From Rhodobacterales bacterium HKCCE2091 (GTDB lineage: Bacteria; Pseudomonadota; Alphaproteobacteria; Rhodobacterales; Rhodobacteraceae), in assembly GCA_015689685.1 (NCBI GenBank), contig WVSL01000002.1, positions 359,922 through 423,921 of the forward strand: a stretch of DNA of 64,000 nucleotides. The letters are read 5' to 3'. Position numbers and translations under genes: made by a program. Below are positions 1-8,405 of the stretch, in pieces; the stretch's first letter is position 1; every line of letters begins with the position of its first letter. The notes under the pieces are model-generated. The model saw nothing but the letters and a program-made list of their open reading frames with translations, searched no databases and was not told the DNA's origin.

Positions 1-927
1 GTCGTCGCCGGGCAGCGACAGCGCGGACAGCCAGACGATGGCGAAGAAGATCGCGCCGGTCACCGCCCAGGTCCACCAGAGCTCGCCCTTCTTCTGGTGC
101 ATGGTGTTGAAGAAGTGCCGGATGGTGACGCCCATCAGGAACACGAGGCTCGCGATCAGCCAGTTCCATTCGCTCGCGAAGGCCAGCGGGTAGTGGTTCG
201 ACAGCATCAGGAAGATGACCGGCAGGGTCAGGTAGTTGTTGTGGGTCGACCGCAGCTTGGCGATCTTGCCGTATTTCGCCTCGGGCGCGCGGCCGGCCTT
301 GAGATCGGCGACGACGATGCGCTGGTTCGGCATGATGACGAAGAACACGTTGGCGGTCATGATCGTGGCGGTGAAGGCGCCGAGATGCAGGAGCGCTGCG
401 CGGCCCGAGAAGACCTGCGTGTAGCCCCAGGCCATCGCCACCAGGATCCCGAACAGGATCAGCATCAGCACGGTCGGCGTCTCGCCGAGGGGCGACTTGC
501 ACAGCGTGTCGTAGAGCAGCCAGCCCACCGCGAGCGAGGCCGCCGAGATCAGGATCGCCTGCCAGGGGCGCAGGTCCGCCACCTGCGGGTCGATCAGGTA
601 GAGCTCGGACCCGAGCCAGTAGACGAGGATCAGCATCGCCGCCCCCGAGACCCAGGTCATGTAGCTTTCCCATTTGAACCAGACGAGGTGTTCGGGCATC
701 GCCTCGGGCGCCACGAGGTACTTCTGGATGTGGTAGAACCCGCCGCCGTGGACCTGCCATTCCTCCCCGTCGGCGGGCGGCGGGATGTTCCGGTTCAGGC
801 CGAGGTCGAGCGCGATGAAGTAGAAGCTCGACCCGATCCAGGCGATCGCGGTGATGACGTGGGTCCAGCGCACGGCGAACTCGAGCCAGTGCATGAAGAT
901 CGCCCAGTCGAGGGAAGCTCCGGTCAT
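1..927 (-). CDS. puuD: Urate hydroxylase/oxidase PuuD, membrane type (3' part off the window)
   Basis: Integral-membrane, cytochrome-linked enzyme of the PuuD/DUF989 family that oxidises urate to 5-hydroxyisourate. About 309 codons are present; the C-terminus, where this family usually carries a cytochrome c domain, lies beyond base 1. The N-terminus starts MTGASLDWAIFMHW and is followed by several hydrophobic helices. The stretch RSTHNNYLTLPVIF is characteristic of the family. The ATG at 925-927 follows the uraH stop codon after a single base, so the two are cotranscribed. The neighbours uraH, a urate permease and the facing allantoin genes fix the pathway. The family call is secure; only the missing C-terminus is unknown. 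Confidence 0.93.
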   Translation of the reverse strand, partial: MTGASLDWAIFMHWLEFAVRWTHVITAIAWIGSSFYFIALDLGLNRNIPPPADGEEWQVHGGGFYHIQKYLVAPEAMPEHLVWFKWESYMTWVSGAAMLILVYWLGSELYLIDPQVADLRPWQAILISAASLAVGWLLYDTLCKSPLGETPTVLMLILFGILVAMAWGYTQVFSGRAALLHLGAFTATIMTANVFFVIMPNQRIVVADLKAGRAPEAKYGKIAKLRSTHNNYLTLPVIFLMLSNHYPLAFASEWNWLIASLVFLMGVTIRHFFNTMHQKKGELWWTWAVTGAIFFAIVWLSALSLPGDD

Positions 928-928
928 G

Positions 929-1282
929 TCAGCTCCCCCGATACGTCGAATACCCGTAGGGGCTGAGCAGGAGCGGGACGTGGTAGTGCGTCGGCTCCGC
1001 CATGCCGAAACGGATCGGGACCTGGTCGAGGAACAGCGGCTCCGCCCCCGATTGGCCGGTGGCGCGCAGGTAATGCCCGGCGAAGAAGATCAGCTCGTAG
1101 GTGCCGGCCTTGAAGTCCTCCTGCGGCAGGATCGGCTTGTCGGTGCGGCCATCGGCGTTGGTCACGGCCTCGGCGATCTTGCGGTGGGAATTGCCCGAGA
1201 CGCGGTAGAGCGAGACGGGAAGCCCCGAGGCGGGCTGCCCGAGCGCGGTGTCGAGCACGTGGGTCGTCAGGTAACCGGCCAA
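929..1282 (-). CDS. uraH: 5-hydroxyisourate hydrolase (HIUase, transthyretin-like)
   Basis: Hydrolyses 5-hydroxyisourate, the PuuD product, to OHCU. The 117-residue protein has the usual family length and ends in YRGS, the signature C-terminus of transthyretin-like HIUases. Other family segments are the N-terminal LTTHVLDTALGQPA and the HYHVPLLLSPYGYSTY stretch. The start is TTG at 1280-1282, supported by an AAGGAGA ribosome site about nine bases upstream; no better ATG exists. It lies one base upstream of puuD and about 80 bases downstream of the permease gene, all on the minus strand, so a permease-uraH-puuD transcript is likely. No signal peptide is seen, so it is presumably cytoplasmic. 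Confidence 0.95.
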   Translation of the reverse strand: MAGYLTTHVLDTALGQPASGLPVSLYRVSGNSHRKIAEAVTNADGRTDKPILPQEDFKAGTYELIFFAGHYLRATGQSGAEPLFLDQVPIRFGMAEPTHYHVPLLLSPYGYSTYRGS

Positions 1283-1366
1283 GGCCGTCTCTCCTTCGTT
1301 GTCGCCGATGGCGCCATTTGGCCAGAGCGCGGGCGGCGGCGCAACGCCCGCCCGCGCCGCCGGGTG

Positions 1367-2761
1367 TCAGGCGGTCTGCGCCGCGTCGTCCTCGACTTCC
1401 GCTTCCGCCTTCGTCCCCTCCGGGATCAGGAGCGACAGGATGATGGCGCTGAGCCCGGACAGGGTGATAGGGGTGGCCACCACCTGGCGCAGGAAGGTCG
1501 GAAGCTGCTCGGTCGCCTGCGGCACCAGCGTCACGCCGAGCCCGAGCCCGAAACTGACCGCCATGATGTAGACCTTGCGCTGGTCGATCTCCTGCGTGGC
1601 GAGGATGCGGATGCCGGCGACCGCGATGGTGCCGAACAGGACCAGCGTGGCCCCGCCGAGCACCGGCTTGGGGATGATCTGGAACACCGAGCCGATCACC
1701 GGGAAGAAGCCGAGGATCACGAGGAACCCGGCGATGTAGAGCCCGACCCACCGGCTGGCGACGCCGGTCATGCCGATGACGCCGTTGTTCTGGCTGAAGG
1801 TGGTGTTCGGGAAGGTGTTGAAGATCGCCGCGATGCCGGAATTGATCCCGTCGCCAAGGATGCCGCCCTTGATCCGCTTCAGGTAGACCGGGCCGGAAAC
1901 CGGCTGGCCCGAGATCACCGAGTTCGCGGTCAGGTCGCCCGATGTCTCGATCGCGGTCACGAGGAACAGGAATGCGACCGGGATGAACAGCCCGAGGCTG
2001 AAGTCGAACCCGTAGCGGAACGGCACCGGCATCGCGATCACCTCGGGCGAGCCGTAGGCCGACCAGTTCACCTGCCCGAGCACGGCGGCGATGACCGTGC
2101 CGATTACCAGGCCGAGCATGATCGCCGAGATCCGCAGCATCGGTTTGCCGATGAAGGTCAGCGTCAGGATGATCGCGACCACGATCGCGCCGAGGATCAG
2201 GTTGATCGGCTGGCCGAAGGACGGCAGCTCGTTCTGGAGCGCGTAGGCGCCGCCGGCGAAATCGGTGAAGCCCGATTTCACGAGGCTGAGGCCGATCACG
2301 GTGATGATGATGCCGGTGACGGTTGGCGTGATGATCTTGCCGAGCTTGTCAACGAACTGGCTCAGGACGATCTCGACGAGGCAGCCGACAAGGCAGAGGC
2401 CGAAGATCATCGCCAGCACGTCCGCGTCGCTGCCACCGGCGCCGCGGACCGAGAACCCGGCCGCGAGCAGCGCTCCGATGAAGGCGAAGGAGGTGCCCTG
2501 CACGCTCAGGAGGCCCGAGCCGACCGGCCCGAGCCGGTAACACTGGATGAAGGTGGCGACGCCCGACACGAACAGCGACATCGCGATCAGGTACGGGATT
2601 TCCGCCTGCAGCCCGAGCGCGCCGCCGATGATGAGCGACGGCGTCACGATGCCGACGATGGATGCGAGGATGTGCTGGATCGCGGCCAGCGAGGCCGGCC
2701 CCGGCGCCGGCCTGTCGTCGAGCCCGTATATCAGGCCGTGCGGTTTCGCTCCGTCTGCCAT
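1367..2761 (-). CDS. Urate/xanthine permease, NCS2 family
   Basis: Inner-membrane nucleobase:cation symporter of the NCS2 (uracil-xanthine permease) family, 464 residues and about 12-14 hydrophobic segments. The N-terminal GLIYGLDDRPAPGP followed by LAAIQHILASIVGIVTP, and a later conserved ATAIETSGDLTANS segment, are typical of bacterial urate/xanthine carriers. The open frame extends further upstream, but the ATG at 2759-2761 has a good AAGGAGA ribosome site nine bases before it, so the longer version is rejected. Genomic context (uraH and puuD immediately downstream, allantoin genes divergent) makes urate the most likely substrate, although xanthine cannot be excluded from sequence. Confidence 0.9.
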   Translation of the reverse strand: MADGAKPHGLIYGLDDRPAPGPASLAAIQHILASIVGIVTPSLIIGGALGLQAEIPYLIAMSLFVSGVATFIQCYRLGPVGSGLLSVQGTSFAFIGALLAAGFSVRGAGGSDADVLAMIFGLCLVGCLVEIVLSQFVDKLGKIITPTVTGIIITVIGLSLVKSGFTDFAGGAYALQNELPSFGQPINLILGAIVVAIILTLTFIGKPMLRISAIMLGLVIGTVIAAVLGQVNWSAYGSPEVIAMPVPFRYGFDFSLGLFIPVAFLFLVTAIETSGDLTANSVISGQPVSGPVYLKRIKGGILGDGINSGIAAIFNTFPNTTFSQNNGVIGMTGVASRWVGLYIAGFLVILGFFPVIGSVFQIIPKPVLGGATLVLFGTIAVAGIRILATQEIDQRKVYIMAVSFGLGLGVTLVPQATEQLPTFLRQVVATPITLSGLSAIILSLLIPEGTKAEAEVEDDAAQTA

Positions 2762-3026
2762 CTTGGTTCTCCTTGTCCCCCGGCCGGGCCCGCGGCACGG
2801 CACCGATTTCCAATGGGAAGTCCCGCCCGCCGCGCGTGCCAAGCCGCGGCGCGGCGGGCGGCATGGAATCGGCAGGGCGCGCTTGCGAACGCCCATCCGC
2901 TGCGCGACCTGCCGAAAAACCGGGCTTTCTGACATTTCCGCCGGGGCCGCGCCGCGCGAGGTCCCCTTGCCGGGGCGGCGTGCTTGGGTCTATCCCGGAT
3001 GCATCACCACGCAGGAGCCAGCCCGA

Positions 3027-4451
3027 ATGACCAACGTGCCCCGCTATCCGCGCGACATGATCGGCTACGGGGCCACCCCGCCCGATCCGCGCTGGCCCGG
3101 CGGCGCGCGGATCGCGGTGCAGTTCGTGCTGAACTACGAGGAAGGCGGCGAGAATTCCGTGCTGCACGGCGACGCCGCCTCCGAGGCGTTCCTGTCCGAG
3201 ATCGTCGGCGCGCAGCCCTGGCCCGGGCAGCGCCACTGGAACATGGAATCGATCTACGAATACGGCGCGCGGGCCGGATTCTGGCGGCTCCATCGCCTGT
3301 TCACCGGCCAGGGCATCCCGGTCACGGTCTACGGCGTCGCCTCCGCGCTCGCCCGCAGCCCCGAACAGGTCGAGGCGATGAAGGACGCGGGATGGGAGAT
3401 CGCCTCGCACGGGTTGAAGTGGATCGAGTACAAGGAAGTGCCCGAGGCGCAGGAACGCGCCGACATGGCGGAGGCGATCCGCCTGCACACCGAGGTCACG
3501 GGGGAACCGCCGCGCGGCTGGTACACCGGGCGCTGTTCTATGAACACCGTGCGCCTGGCCGCCGAGACCGGGATCTTCGACTACATCTCGGATACCTACG
3601 ACGACGACCTGCCCTACTGGATTACCGAGGGCGGGCGGCCGCAGCTCATCATTCCCTACACGCTCGACTGCAACGACATGCGCTTCGCGACGCCGCAGGG
3701 GTTCAACTCCGGCGACCAGTTCCTGACCTACCTGTGCGACACGTTCGACGCGCTCTACGCCGAGGGCACCGGGGGCCACGCGAAGATCATGAACATCGGC
3801 CTGCACTGCCGTCTCGTCGGGCGTCCGGGCCGGATCCGGGCGCTGGAGCGGTTCCTGCAGCACGTCGCGCGGCACGAGGGCGTCTGGTTCCCCCGCCGGA
3901 TCGACATCGCCGAGCATTGGGCGCGCGAACATCCGTGGCAGGACCGCCCCCGCCCCTCGCAGATGTCCCGCGACCATTTCGTCGAGGCCTACGGCGCGAT
4001 CTACGAGCATTCCCCGTGGATCGCCGAACGCGCGCACGGGCTGGAACTCGGCCCCGCGCACGACACCGCGGGCGGGCTCGCGAACGCGCTCGCGCGGGTG
4101 TTCCGGTCCGCCACGCCCGAGGAACGCATGGGCGTCCTGACCGCGCATCCCGACCTGGCCGGCAAGCTCGCCGCGGCGAAGCGTCTGACCGCGGACTCGA
4201 CGGCCGAGCAGGCCTCGGCCGGGCTCGACGCGCTGACCGATGCCGAACGCGCCACCTTCACCGGGATGAACGCGGCCTATGTCGCGAAACACGGTTTTCC
4301 CTTCATCATCGCGGTGAGGGATCACGACAAGGCCTCGATCCTCGCCGCGTTCGAGACCCGGATCGCGAACGACACGCCGACCGAGTTCGCGGAGGCCTGC
4401 GCCCAGGTCGAGCGGATCGGCCTGCACCGGCTGAAGGCGATGCTGCCGTGA
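3027..4451 (+). CDS. puuE: Fused allantoinase PuuE and OHCU decarboxylase UraD
   Basis: Bifunctional 474-residue protein covering two steps: stereospecific decarboxylation of OHCU to (S)-allantoin and hydrolysis of allantoin to allantoate. Residues 1 to about 300 are a polysaccharide-deacetylase-like PuuE domain (YPRDMIGYGATPPDP, NYEEGGENSVLHGD, RGWYTGRCSMNTVRL). From about residue 312 to the end is a UraD domain with the HPDLAGKL motif (His near residue 374), the TADSTAEQASAGLD stretch and FPFIIAVR. The ATG at 3027 has a GGAG site six to eight bases upstream. Its stop overlaps the GTG start of the next gene. The fusion is a known arrangement, and the domain order has the allantoinase first. 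Confidence 0.93.
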   Translation: MTNVPRYPRDMIGYGATPPDPRWPGGARIAVQFVLNYEEGGENSVLHGDAASEAFLSEIVGAQPWPGQRHWNMESIYEYGARAGFWRLHRLFTGQGIPVTVYGVASALARSPEQVEAMKDAGWEIASHGLKWIEYKEVPEAQERADMAEAIRLHTEVTGEPPRGWYTGRCSMNTVRLAAETGIFDYISDTYDDDLPYWITEGGRPQLIIPYTLDCNDMRFATPQGFNSGDQFLTYLCDTFDALYAEGTGGHAKIMNIGLHCRLVGRPGRIRALERFLQHVARHEGVWFPRRIDIAEHWAREHPWQDRPRPSQMSRDHFVEAYGAIYEHSPWIAERAHGLELGPAHDTAGGLANALARVFRSATPEERMGVLTAHPDLAGKLAAAKRLTADSTAEQASAGLDALTDAERATFTGMNAAYVAKHGFPFIIAVRDHDKASILAAFETRIANDTPTEFAEACAQVERIGLHRLKAMLP

Positions 4452-5299
4452 AGGATACCGCCGCCTCCAGGCCCGCGCGCACCTACGCCTTCCCGCCCGG
4501 CGGCCTGCCCGGCGCCGACGACGACCCGTTCGGCACCGCGATCTTCACAGAGGCCTACGCCGTGATCCCGGCCGCCGTGCAGCGCGACATCGTCACCAGC
4601 CTACTGCCCGGCTGGCAGGATCACCGGGTCTGGATCCTCGCCCGCCCGCTGTCGGGTTTCGCGGAGACCTTCGCGCAATACGCGGTGGAGCTCTATCCCG
4701 GTGGCGGCAGCGCCGAGCCGGAGCCGGAGCGCGATGCCCAGGCGGTCCTGTTCGTGGCCGAGGGCGAGGTTCGGTTGACCATCGGGTCGGAACGGCACGA
4801 ACTCGGCCCCGGCGGCTTCGCCTACCTGCCCCCCGCCGCGCCGTGGACGTTGTGGAACCACGGCGAGCACACCGCGCGGTTCCACTGGATCCGCAAGCGG
4901 TTCGTGGCCGCGAAGGGGCTGCAACTGCCGAATCCGATCGTGACCCACGATGCCCGCGTGCCGGCCGCGCCGATGCCGAACGCGGGCGACCGCTGGTCGA
5001 CGCAGCGCTTCATCGACCCGCTCGACACGCGCTACGATTTCCACGTCAACATCGTGAACTTCATGCCCGGCGGCCGCATCCCCTTCGCCGAGACCCACGT
5101 CATGGAACACGGGCTCTACGTGCTGGAAGGCACCGCGCGCTACCTCTTGAACCGCGACTGGGTGGAGGTCGGGCCCGGCGATTTCATGTGGCTCCGCGCC
5201 TTCTGCCCGCAGGCCTGCATCGCCACCGGCGACGGGCCGTTCCGCTACCTTCTCTACAAGGACGTCAACCGGCACCCGTCGCTGACGATCCTGAAGTGA
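4448..5299 (+). CDS. allE: (S)-ureidoglycine aminohydrolase, bicupin
   Basis: Manganese-dependent bicupin enzyme (YlbA/AllE family) releasing ammonia from (S)-ureidoglycine to give (S)-ureidoglycolate. It has 283 residues, slightly longer than the usual ~260. The first cupin spans about residues 70-145 and the second about 185-275, with the metal/substrate region PFAETHVMEHGLYVLEG and the closing GDGPFRYLLYKDVNRHP typical of the family. The start is GTG at 4448-4450, embedded in GTGA with the stop of the upstream fusion, indicating translational coupling. Its own stop likewise overlaps the GTG of allA. Ureidoglycine would be supplied by an allantoate amidohydrolase that is not in this window. 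Confidence 0.9.
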   Translation: MKDTAASRPARTYAFPPGGLPGADDDPFGTAIFTEAYAVIPAAVQRDIVTSLLPGWQDHRVWILARPLSGFAETFAQYAVELYPGGGSAEPEPERDAQAVLFVAEGEVRLTIGSERHELGPGGFAYLPPAAPWTLWNHGEHTARFHWIRKRFVAAKGLQLPNPIVTHDARVPAAPMPNAGDRWSTQRFIDPLDTRYDFHVNIVNFMPGGRIPFAETHVMEHGLYVLEGTARYLLNRDWVEVGPGDFMWLRAFCPQACIATGDGPFRYLLYKDVNRHPSLTILK

Positions 5300-5790
5300 G
5301 CGGCCCGGAGATCCGGGCGGAGCCGCTGACGGCCGAAGCCTTCGCCCCGTTCGGCGACGTGCTGGAGGCTGCGGGCGCGCCCGACCGGATCATCAATGCC
5401 GGGCTCTGCGGCCGGTTCCACGACCGCGCGCGGCTCGACTTCGGGCCGGACGGCCGGGCCGCGATCAGCCTGTTCGATGCCGAACCGCGCACCCTGCCCC
5501 ATACCTGCGACCTACTGGAGCGGCACCCGCTCGGGAGCCAGGCCTTCCTTCCCATGACCGGGCACCCCTTCCTCGTCATCGTTGCGCCGGACGACGGCGG
5601 GACGCCGGGCGCGCCGCGAGCCTTCCTGACCGCGCCGTACCAGGGGATCAACTTCCTGCGGAACACCTGGCACGGCGTGCTGACCCCGCTTCACGCGCCG
5701 GGGCTCTTCGCCGTCGTCGACCGGGAGGGTCCGGGAACGAACCTCGAGGAACATGTCCTCGAAAAGCCGTGCGTGGTCGTAGCCGCCTAG
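5296..5790 (+). CDS. allA: Ureidoglycolate lyase
   Basis: Cleaves (S)-ureidoglycolate to glyoxylate and urea, the last step of the pathway. The 164-residue product matches the AllA family: LTAEAFAPFGDVLEAAG at the N-terminus, LLERHPLGSQAFLPM, FLVIVAPD, and TWHGVLTPLHAPGLFAVVDREG near the C-terminus. The start is GTG at 5296-5298, overlapping the preceding stop in GTGA. This makes two successive 4-base couplings in the puuE/uraD-allE-allA operon. The gene ends just before a long inverted repeat that separates it from the convergent sugar dehydrogenase gene. Confidence 0.93.
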   Translation: MSGPEIRAEPLTAEAFAPFGDVLEAAGAPDRIINAGLCGRFHDRARLDFGPDGRAAISLFDAEPRTLPHTCDLLERHPLGSQAFLPMTGHPFLVIVAPDDGGTPGAPRAFLTAPYQGINFLRNTWHGVLTPLHAPGLFAVVDREGPGTNLEEHVLEKPCVVVAA

Positions 5791-5816
5791 GTCGGCGCCC
5801 GCCCGATCGGCCGGAC

Positions 5817-5949
5817 CGGGGCTCCGCCCCGGACCCCGAGGTATTTCGGAAGGCAAAGAAGCCTGAGCGGGACCACACCTGTTCTTTGCCTTCGGAAATA
5901 CCTCGGGGGGGAGTCGCCGCAAGGCGACCGGGGGGCGGCGCCCCCCCCG
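5817..5949. repeat. Intergenic palindromic repeat, copy A (head-to-head pair)
   Basis: Sits between two convergent genes. The 27-base arms 5834-5860 and 5882-5908 are inverted copies with one mismatch around a 21-base loop, and include the core GGAAATACCTCGGGG. The right half continues into a small GTCGCCGCAAGGCGAC hairpin and a GGGGGGCGGCGCCCCCC hairpin. The same order of core plus two GC hairpins recurs at 17272-17333 and, decayed, at 13791-13885. It may act as a two-way transcription terminator, though there is no T-run. It is seen directly; the function is inferred. Confidence 0.75.
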
Positions 5950-5982
5950 CGGGTCGGCCCGCGCAGGCGGGACGAAACCGCT

Positions 5983-7083
5983 TCAGTCCCGGAACATCCG
6001 GTAGATCGCGCCGTTCCCGACCGACAGGAACCAGACCGACCCGTCCGGCGCCATGCGGACGTCGCGGACACGGATCGTTTCGGGCGTCTCGATCCGCTCG
6101 ACCTCGGCGAACCCGGTTTCCGGGTCGACGCGCGAGATCAGGTCGAAGGCCAGCGCGCCCACGAGAAGGTCGCCGCGCCAGTCGGGGAACATGTCGCCCT
6201 CGTAGACCGCCAGCCCCGAGGGCGCGATCGACGGGTCCCAGAAATGCAGCGGCTGCTCCATCCCCGGCGCCTCGTTCCCGACGCCGATCCGGAGGCCGGT
6301 GTAGTGCCGCCCGTAGGCGATGACCGGCCAGCCGTAATTCAGCCCCGGCTCGATCCGGTTGACCTCGTCGCCGCCGCGCGCGCCGTGTTCGACGACGTAG
6401 AGCGTTCCGTCCGCCGCGAAGGCCGCTCCCTGCGGGTTGCGGTGGCCGTAGCTGTAGATTTCGGGCCGCGCGCCGGGGATGTCGAGGAACGGGTTGTCCT
6501 CGGGGACGGTGCCGTCGCGGTTCAGCCTGAGGACGGAGCCGTTCTCGCGCCGCAGGTCCTGCGCGGCCTCCCGCTCGCCGCGTTCTCCGACGGTCACGAA
6601 AAGCCGGCCCTCCGGCCCCTCGACCACGCGGCTGCCGAAGTGGCGGCCGCCGGAGGACCCGGGCACCATCTCCCACAGGATCTCGGTATCCTCGAGCCGC
6701 CCGGCTTCCAGCACGCCGCGGACCAGCGCCGTTCCCGCGCCGCCCGCCTGCGGTCGCGCGAAGGTCAGGAATACCTCGCCCGTGTCGGAGAAATCGCGCG
6801 GCACCATCACGTCGAGAAGCCCGCCCTGCCCGCGGTCGAACACCGCCGGTACGCCCGTCACCGGCACGTATCCGCCCTCGGGCCAGTAGCGGCGCAATTC
6901 GCCGCCCCGGAGCGTCACGAGGAAGCCTCCGTCGGGCAGGAAGGCAAGGCCCCAGGGCTCGTCCAGCCCGGTCGCCACGGCCTCGATCTCGACCGGCCCG
7001 GTCAGGGTGGATCGCGTCTCCGCGACGGCCGGCGCGGACGCCAGGATCGCCGCCGCCAGCGCCGCTATCTTCGCCCTTTTCAA
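5983..7083 (-). CDS. PQQ-dependent sugar dehydrogenase (soluble aldose dehydrogenase-like), secreted
   Basis: Six-bladed beta-propeller of the glucose/sorbosone dehydrogenase family (YliI/Asd type), predicted to oxidise aldoses in the periplasm with PQQ. The 366 residues begin with a Sec signal peptide (MKRAKIAALAAAILASAPAVAE). They contain the family segments LDEPWGLAFLPDGGFLVT, GGRHFGSRVV, SYGHRNPQGAAF, VEHGARGGDEVN, PGLNYGWPVI and WDPSIAPSGLAVY. The start is TTG at 7081-7083, with a GGAGGG ribosome site about eight bases upstream. It diverges from the liv binding-protein gene with only 62 bases between starts, so their promoters must overlap. The natural sugar substrate cannot be read from the sequence. 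Confidence 0.88.
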   Translation of the reverse strand: MKRAKIAALAAAILASAPAVAETRSTLTGPVEIEAVATGLDEPWGLAFLPDGGFLVTLRGGELRRYWPEGGYVPVTGVPAVFDRGQGGLLDVMVPRDFSDTGEVFLTFARPQAGGAGTALVRGVLEAGRLEDTEILWEMVPGSSGGRHFGSRVVEGPEGRLFVTVGERGEREAAQDLRRENGSVLRLNRDGTVPEDNPFLDIPGARPEIYSYGHRNPQGAAFAADGTLYVVEHGARGGDEVNRIEPGLNYGWPVIAYGRHYTGLRIGVGNEAPGMEQPLHFWDPSIAPSGLAVYEGDMFPDWRGDLLVGALAFDLISRVDPETGFAEVERIETPETIRVRDVRMAPDGSVWFLSVGNGAIYRMFRD

Positions 7084-7145
7084 CCTCAGACCCTCCGATT
7101 ACGGTGCCGCCCCAGAGACACTTATGTCCATCCAGGGAGAGAACA

Positions 7146-8330
7146 ATGAAAAAGCTTCTGCTTGCCACCGCGGCGCTGTCGGCGGTCGCTGGTGCGGCCC
7201 GCGCAGAGGACGTGCCGCTCGGCTTCCTCCTGAGCTACACCGGCGACATCCAGTCGCTCGTGCCGCCGATCTCGGACGGCGCGCAGCTGGCGGTCGACGA
7301 GGTCAACGCGGCCGGCACCTTCCTCGGCGGCGACACCGTGACCGTGGTGCAGGGTGACACCCGTTGCTCCGACGCCGCCGTCGCCACCGCCGCGGCGGAA
7401 CGCCTGATCACCGCCGACGGCATCAAGGGCATCGTCGGCTCCGACTGCTCGGGCATGACCACCGCGATCCTGTCGAACGTCGCCGTGCCGAACGGCATGG
7501 TGATGATCTCGCCGGCCTCGACCACTCCCGCGCTGTCGAGCGCCGACGACAACGGCCTGTTCTTCCGCACCGCGCCCTCCGACGCGCGCCAGGGCGAACT
7601 CCTGTCCGAGATCCTGACCGAGCGCGGCATCACCTCGATCGCGATCACCTACACCAATTCCGACTACGGCCAAGGCTTCGCCGACGCGCTTCAGTCGGCC
7701 TTCGAGGCCGCGGGCGGCAGCGTGACCCTGTCGGCGGCGCACGAGGAAGACCGCGGCGACTACTCGTCCGAGGTCGGCGCGCTGGCCGCGGCGGGCGGCG
7801 ACGTGCTGGTGGTGCTCGGCTACGTCGACGGCGCCGGCAGCCGCATCATCCAGGGCGCGCTCGACACCGGAGCGTTCGACACCTTCGCCTTCGGTGACGG
7901 CATGGTCGGCACCACGCTCACCGACAACTTCGGCGACGCCATCGACGGCAGCTTCGGCACCGCGCCCGGCGGCGAGGGCGAGGGCGTCTCGATCTTCCAG
8001 GGCCTCGCCAGCGAAGCGGGCTTCGACGGCGCGTCGGTCTATGCCGGCGAGGGCTACGACGCCGCCGCGCTGATCCTGCTCGCGATGCAGGCGGCGGGAT
8101 CGGCCGAACCCGGCGACTACGCGTCCCGGATCATGGACGTGGCCAACGCCCCGGGCGAAGTGATCCTGCCCGGCCAGCTCGGCCAGGCGCTGGAGATCCT
8201 CGCGTCGGGCGGCGACATCGACTATGCCGGGGCGACCGGCGTGGAACTGATCGAGCCCGGCGAGGCCTCGGGCAGCTACCGCATCCTCGAGGTGCAGGAC
8301 GGCGTGCTCGAGACCCTCGAACTGCGCTGA
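7146..8330 (+). CDS. ABC transporter substrate-binding protein, branched-chain amino acid type
   Basis: Periplasmic type I binding protein of the LivJ/K-like family, 394 residues with signal peptide MKKLLLATAALSAVAGAARAE. The core has the usual order: VPLGFLLSYTGDIQSL, the AVDEVNAAG helix, a GIVGSDCSGMTTA segment, ISPASTTPAL, and the ITYTNSDYGQG hinge. The ATG at 7146 follows a GGGAGAG ribosome site; upstream in-frame starts lack one and lack the signal peptide. A strong hairpin follows the stop, then two ATPase genes and later two permease genes, giving a complete liv-type importer. The ligand may be an amino acid or another small carboxylate or amide. Confidence 0.9.
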   Translation: MKKLLLATAALSAVAGAARAEDVPLGFLLSYTGDIQSLVPPISDGAQLAVDEVNAAGTFLGGDTVTVVQGDTRCSDAAVATAAAERLITADGIKGIVGSDCSGMTTAILSNVAVPNGMVMISPASTTPALSSADDNGLFFRTAPSDARQGELLSEILTERGITSIAITYTNSDYGQGFADALQSAFEAAGGSVTLSAAHEEDRGDYSSEVGALAAAGGDVLVVLGYVDGAGSRIIQGALDTGAFDTFAFGDGMVGTTLTDNFGDAIDGSFGTAPGGEGEGVSIFQGLASEAGFDGASVYAGEGYDAAALILLAMQAAGSAEPGDYASRIMDVANAPGEVILPGQLGQALEILASGGDIDYAGATGVELIEPGEASGSYRILEVQDGVLETLELR

Positions 8331-8354
8331 TCCCGGATCGGCGGAACGACAGGT

Positions 8355-8383
8355 CGGCCCGGTCCCTCGCGGGGGCCGGGCCG
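8355..8383 (+). terminator. Strong hairpin after the binding-protein gene (no T-run)
   Basis: Arms CGGCCCGGTCCC (8355-8366) and GGGGCCGGGCCG (8372-8383) pair with a five-base loop and one G-T pair. There is no T-tract. Its place between a binding-protein gene and its ATPase suggests 3'-end protection or partial termination that raises binding-protein mRNA over the downstream genes. The same layout occurs after choX at 29272-29305. Confidence 0.6.
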
Positions 8384-8405
8384 CATCATTGAAAGGCGCA
8401 CGCGG

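Noticed and set aside
851..2932. Long plus-strand frame opposite puuD, uraH and permease
   Set aside because: Antisense shadow with low-complexity translation; three real genes are on the other strand.
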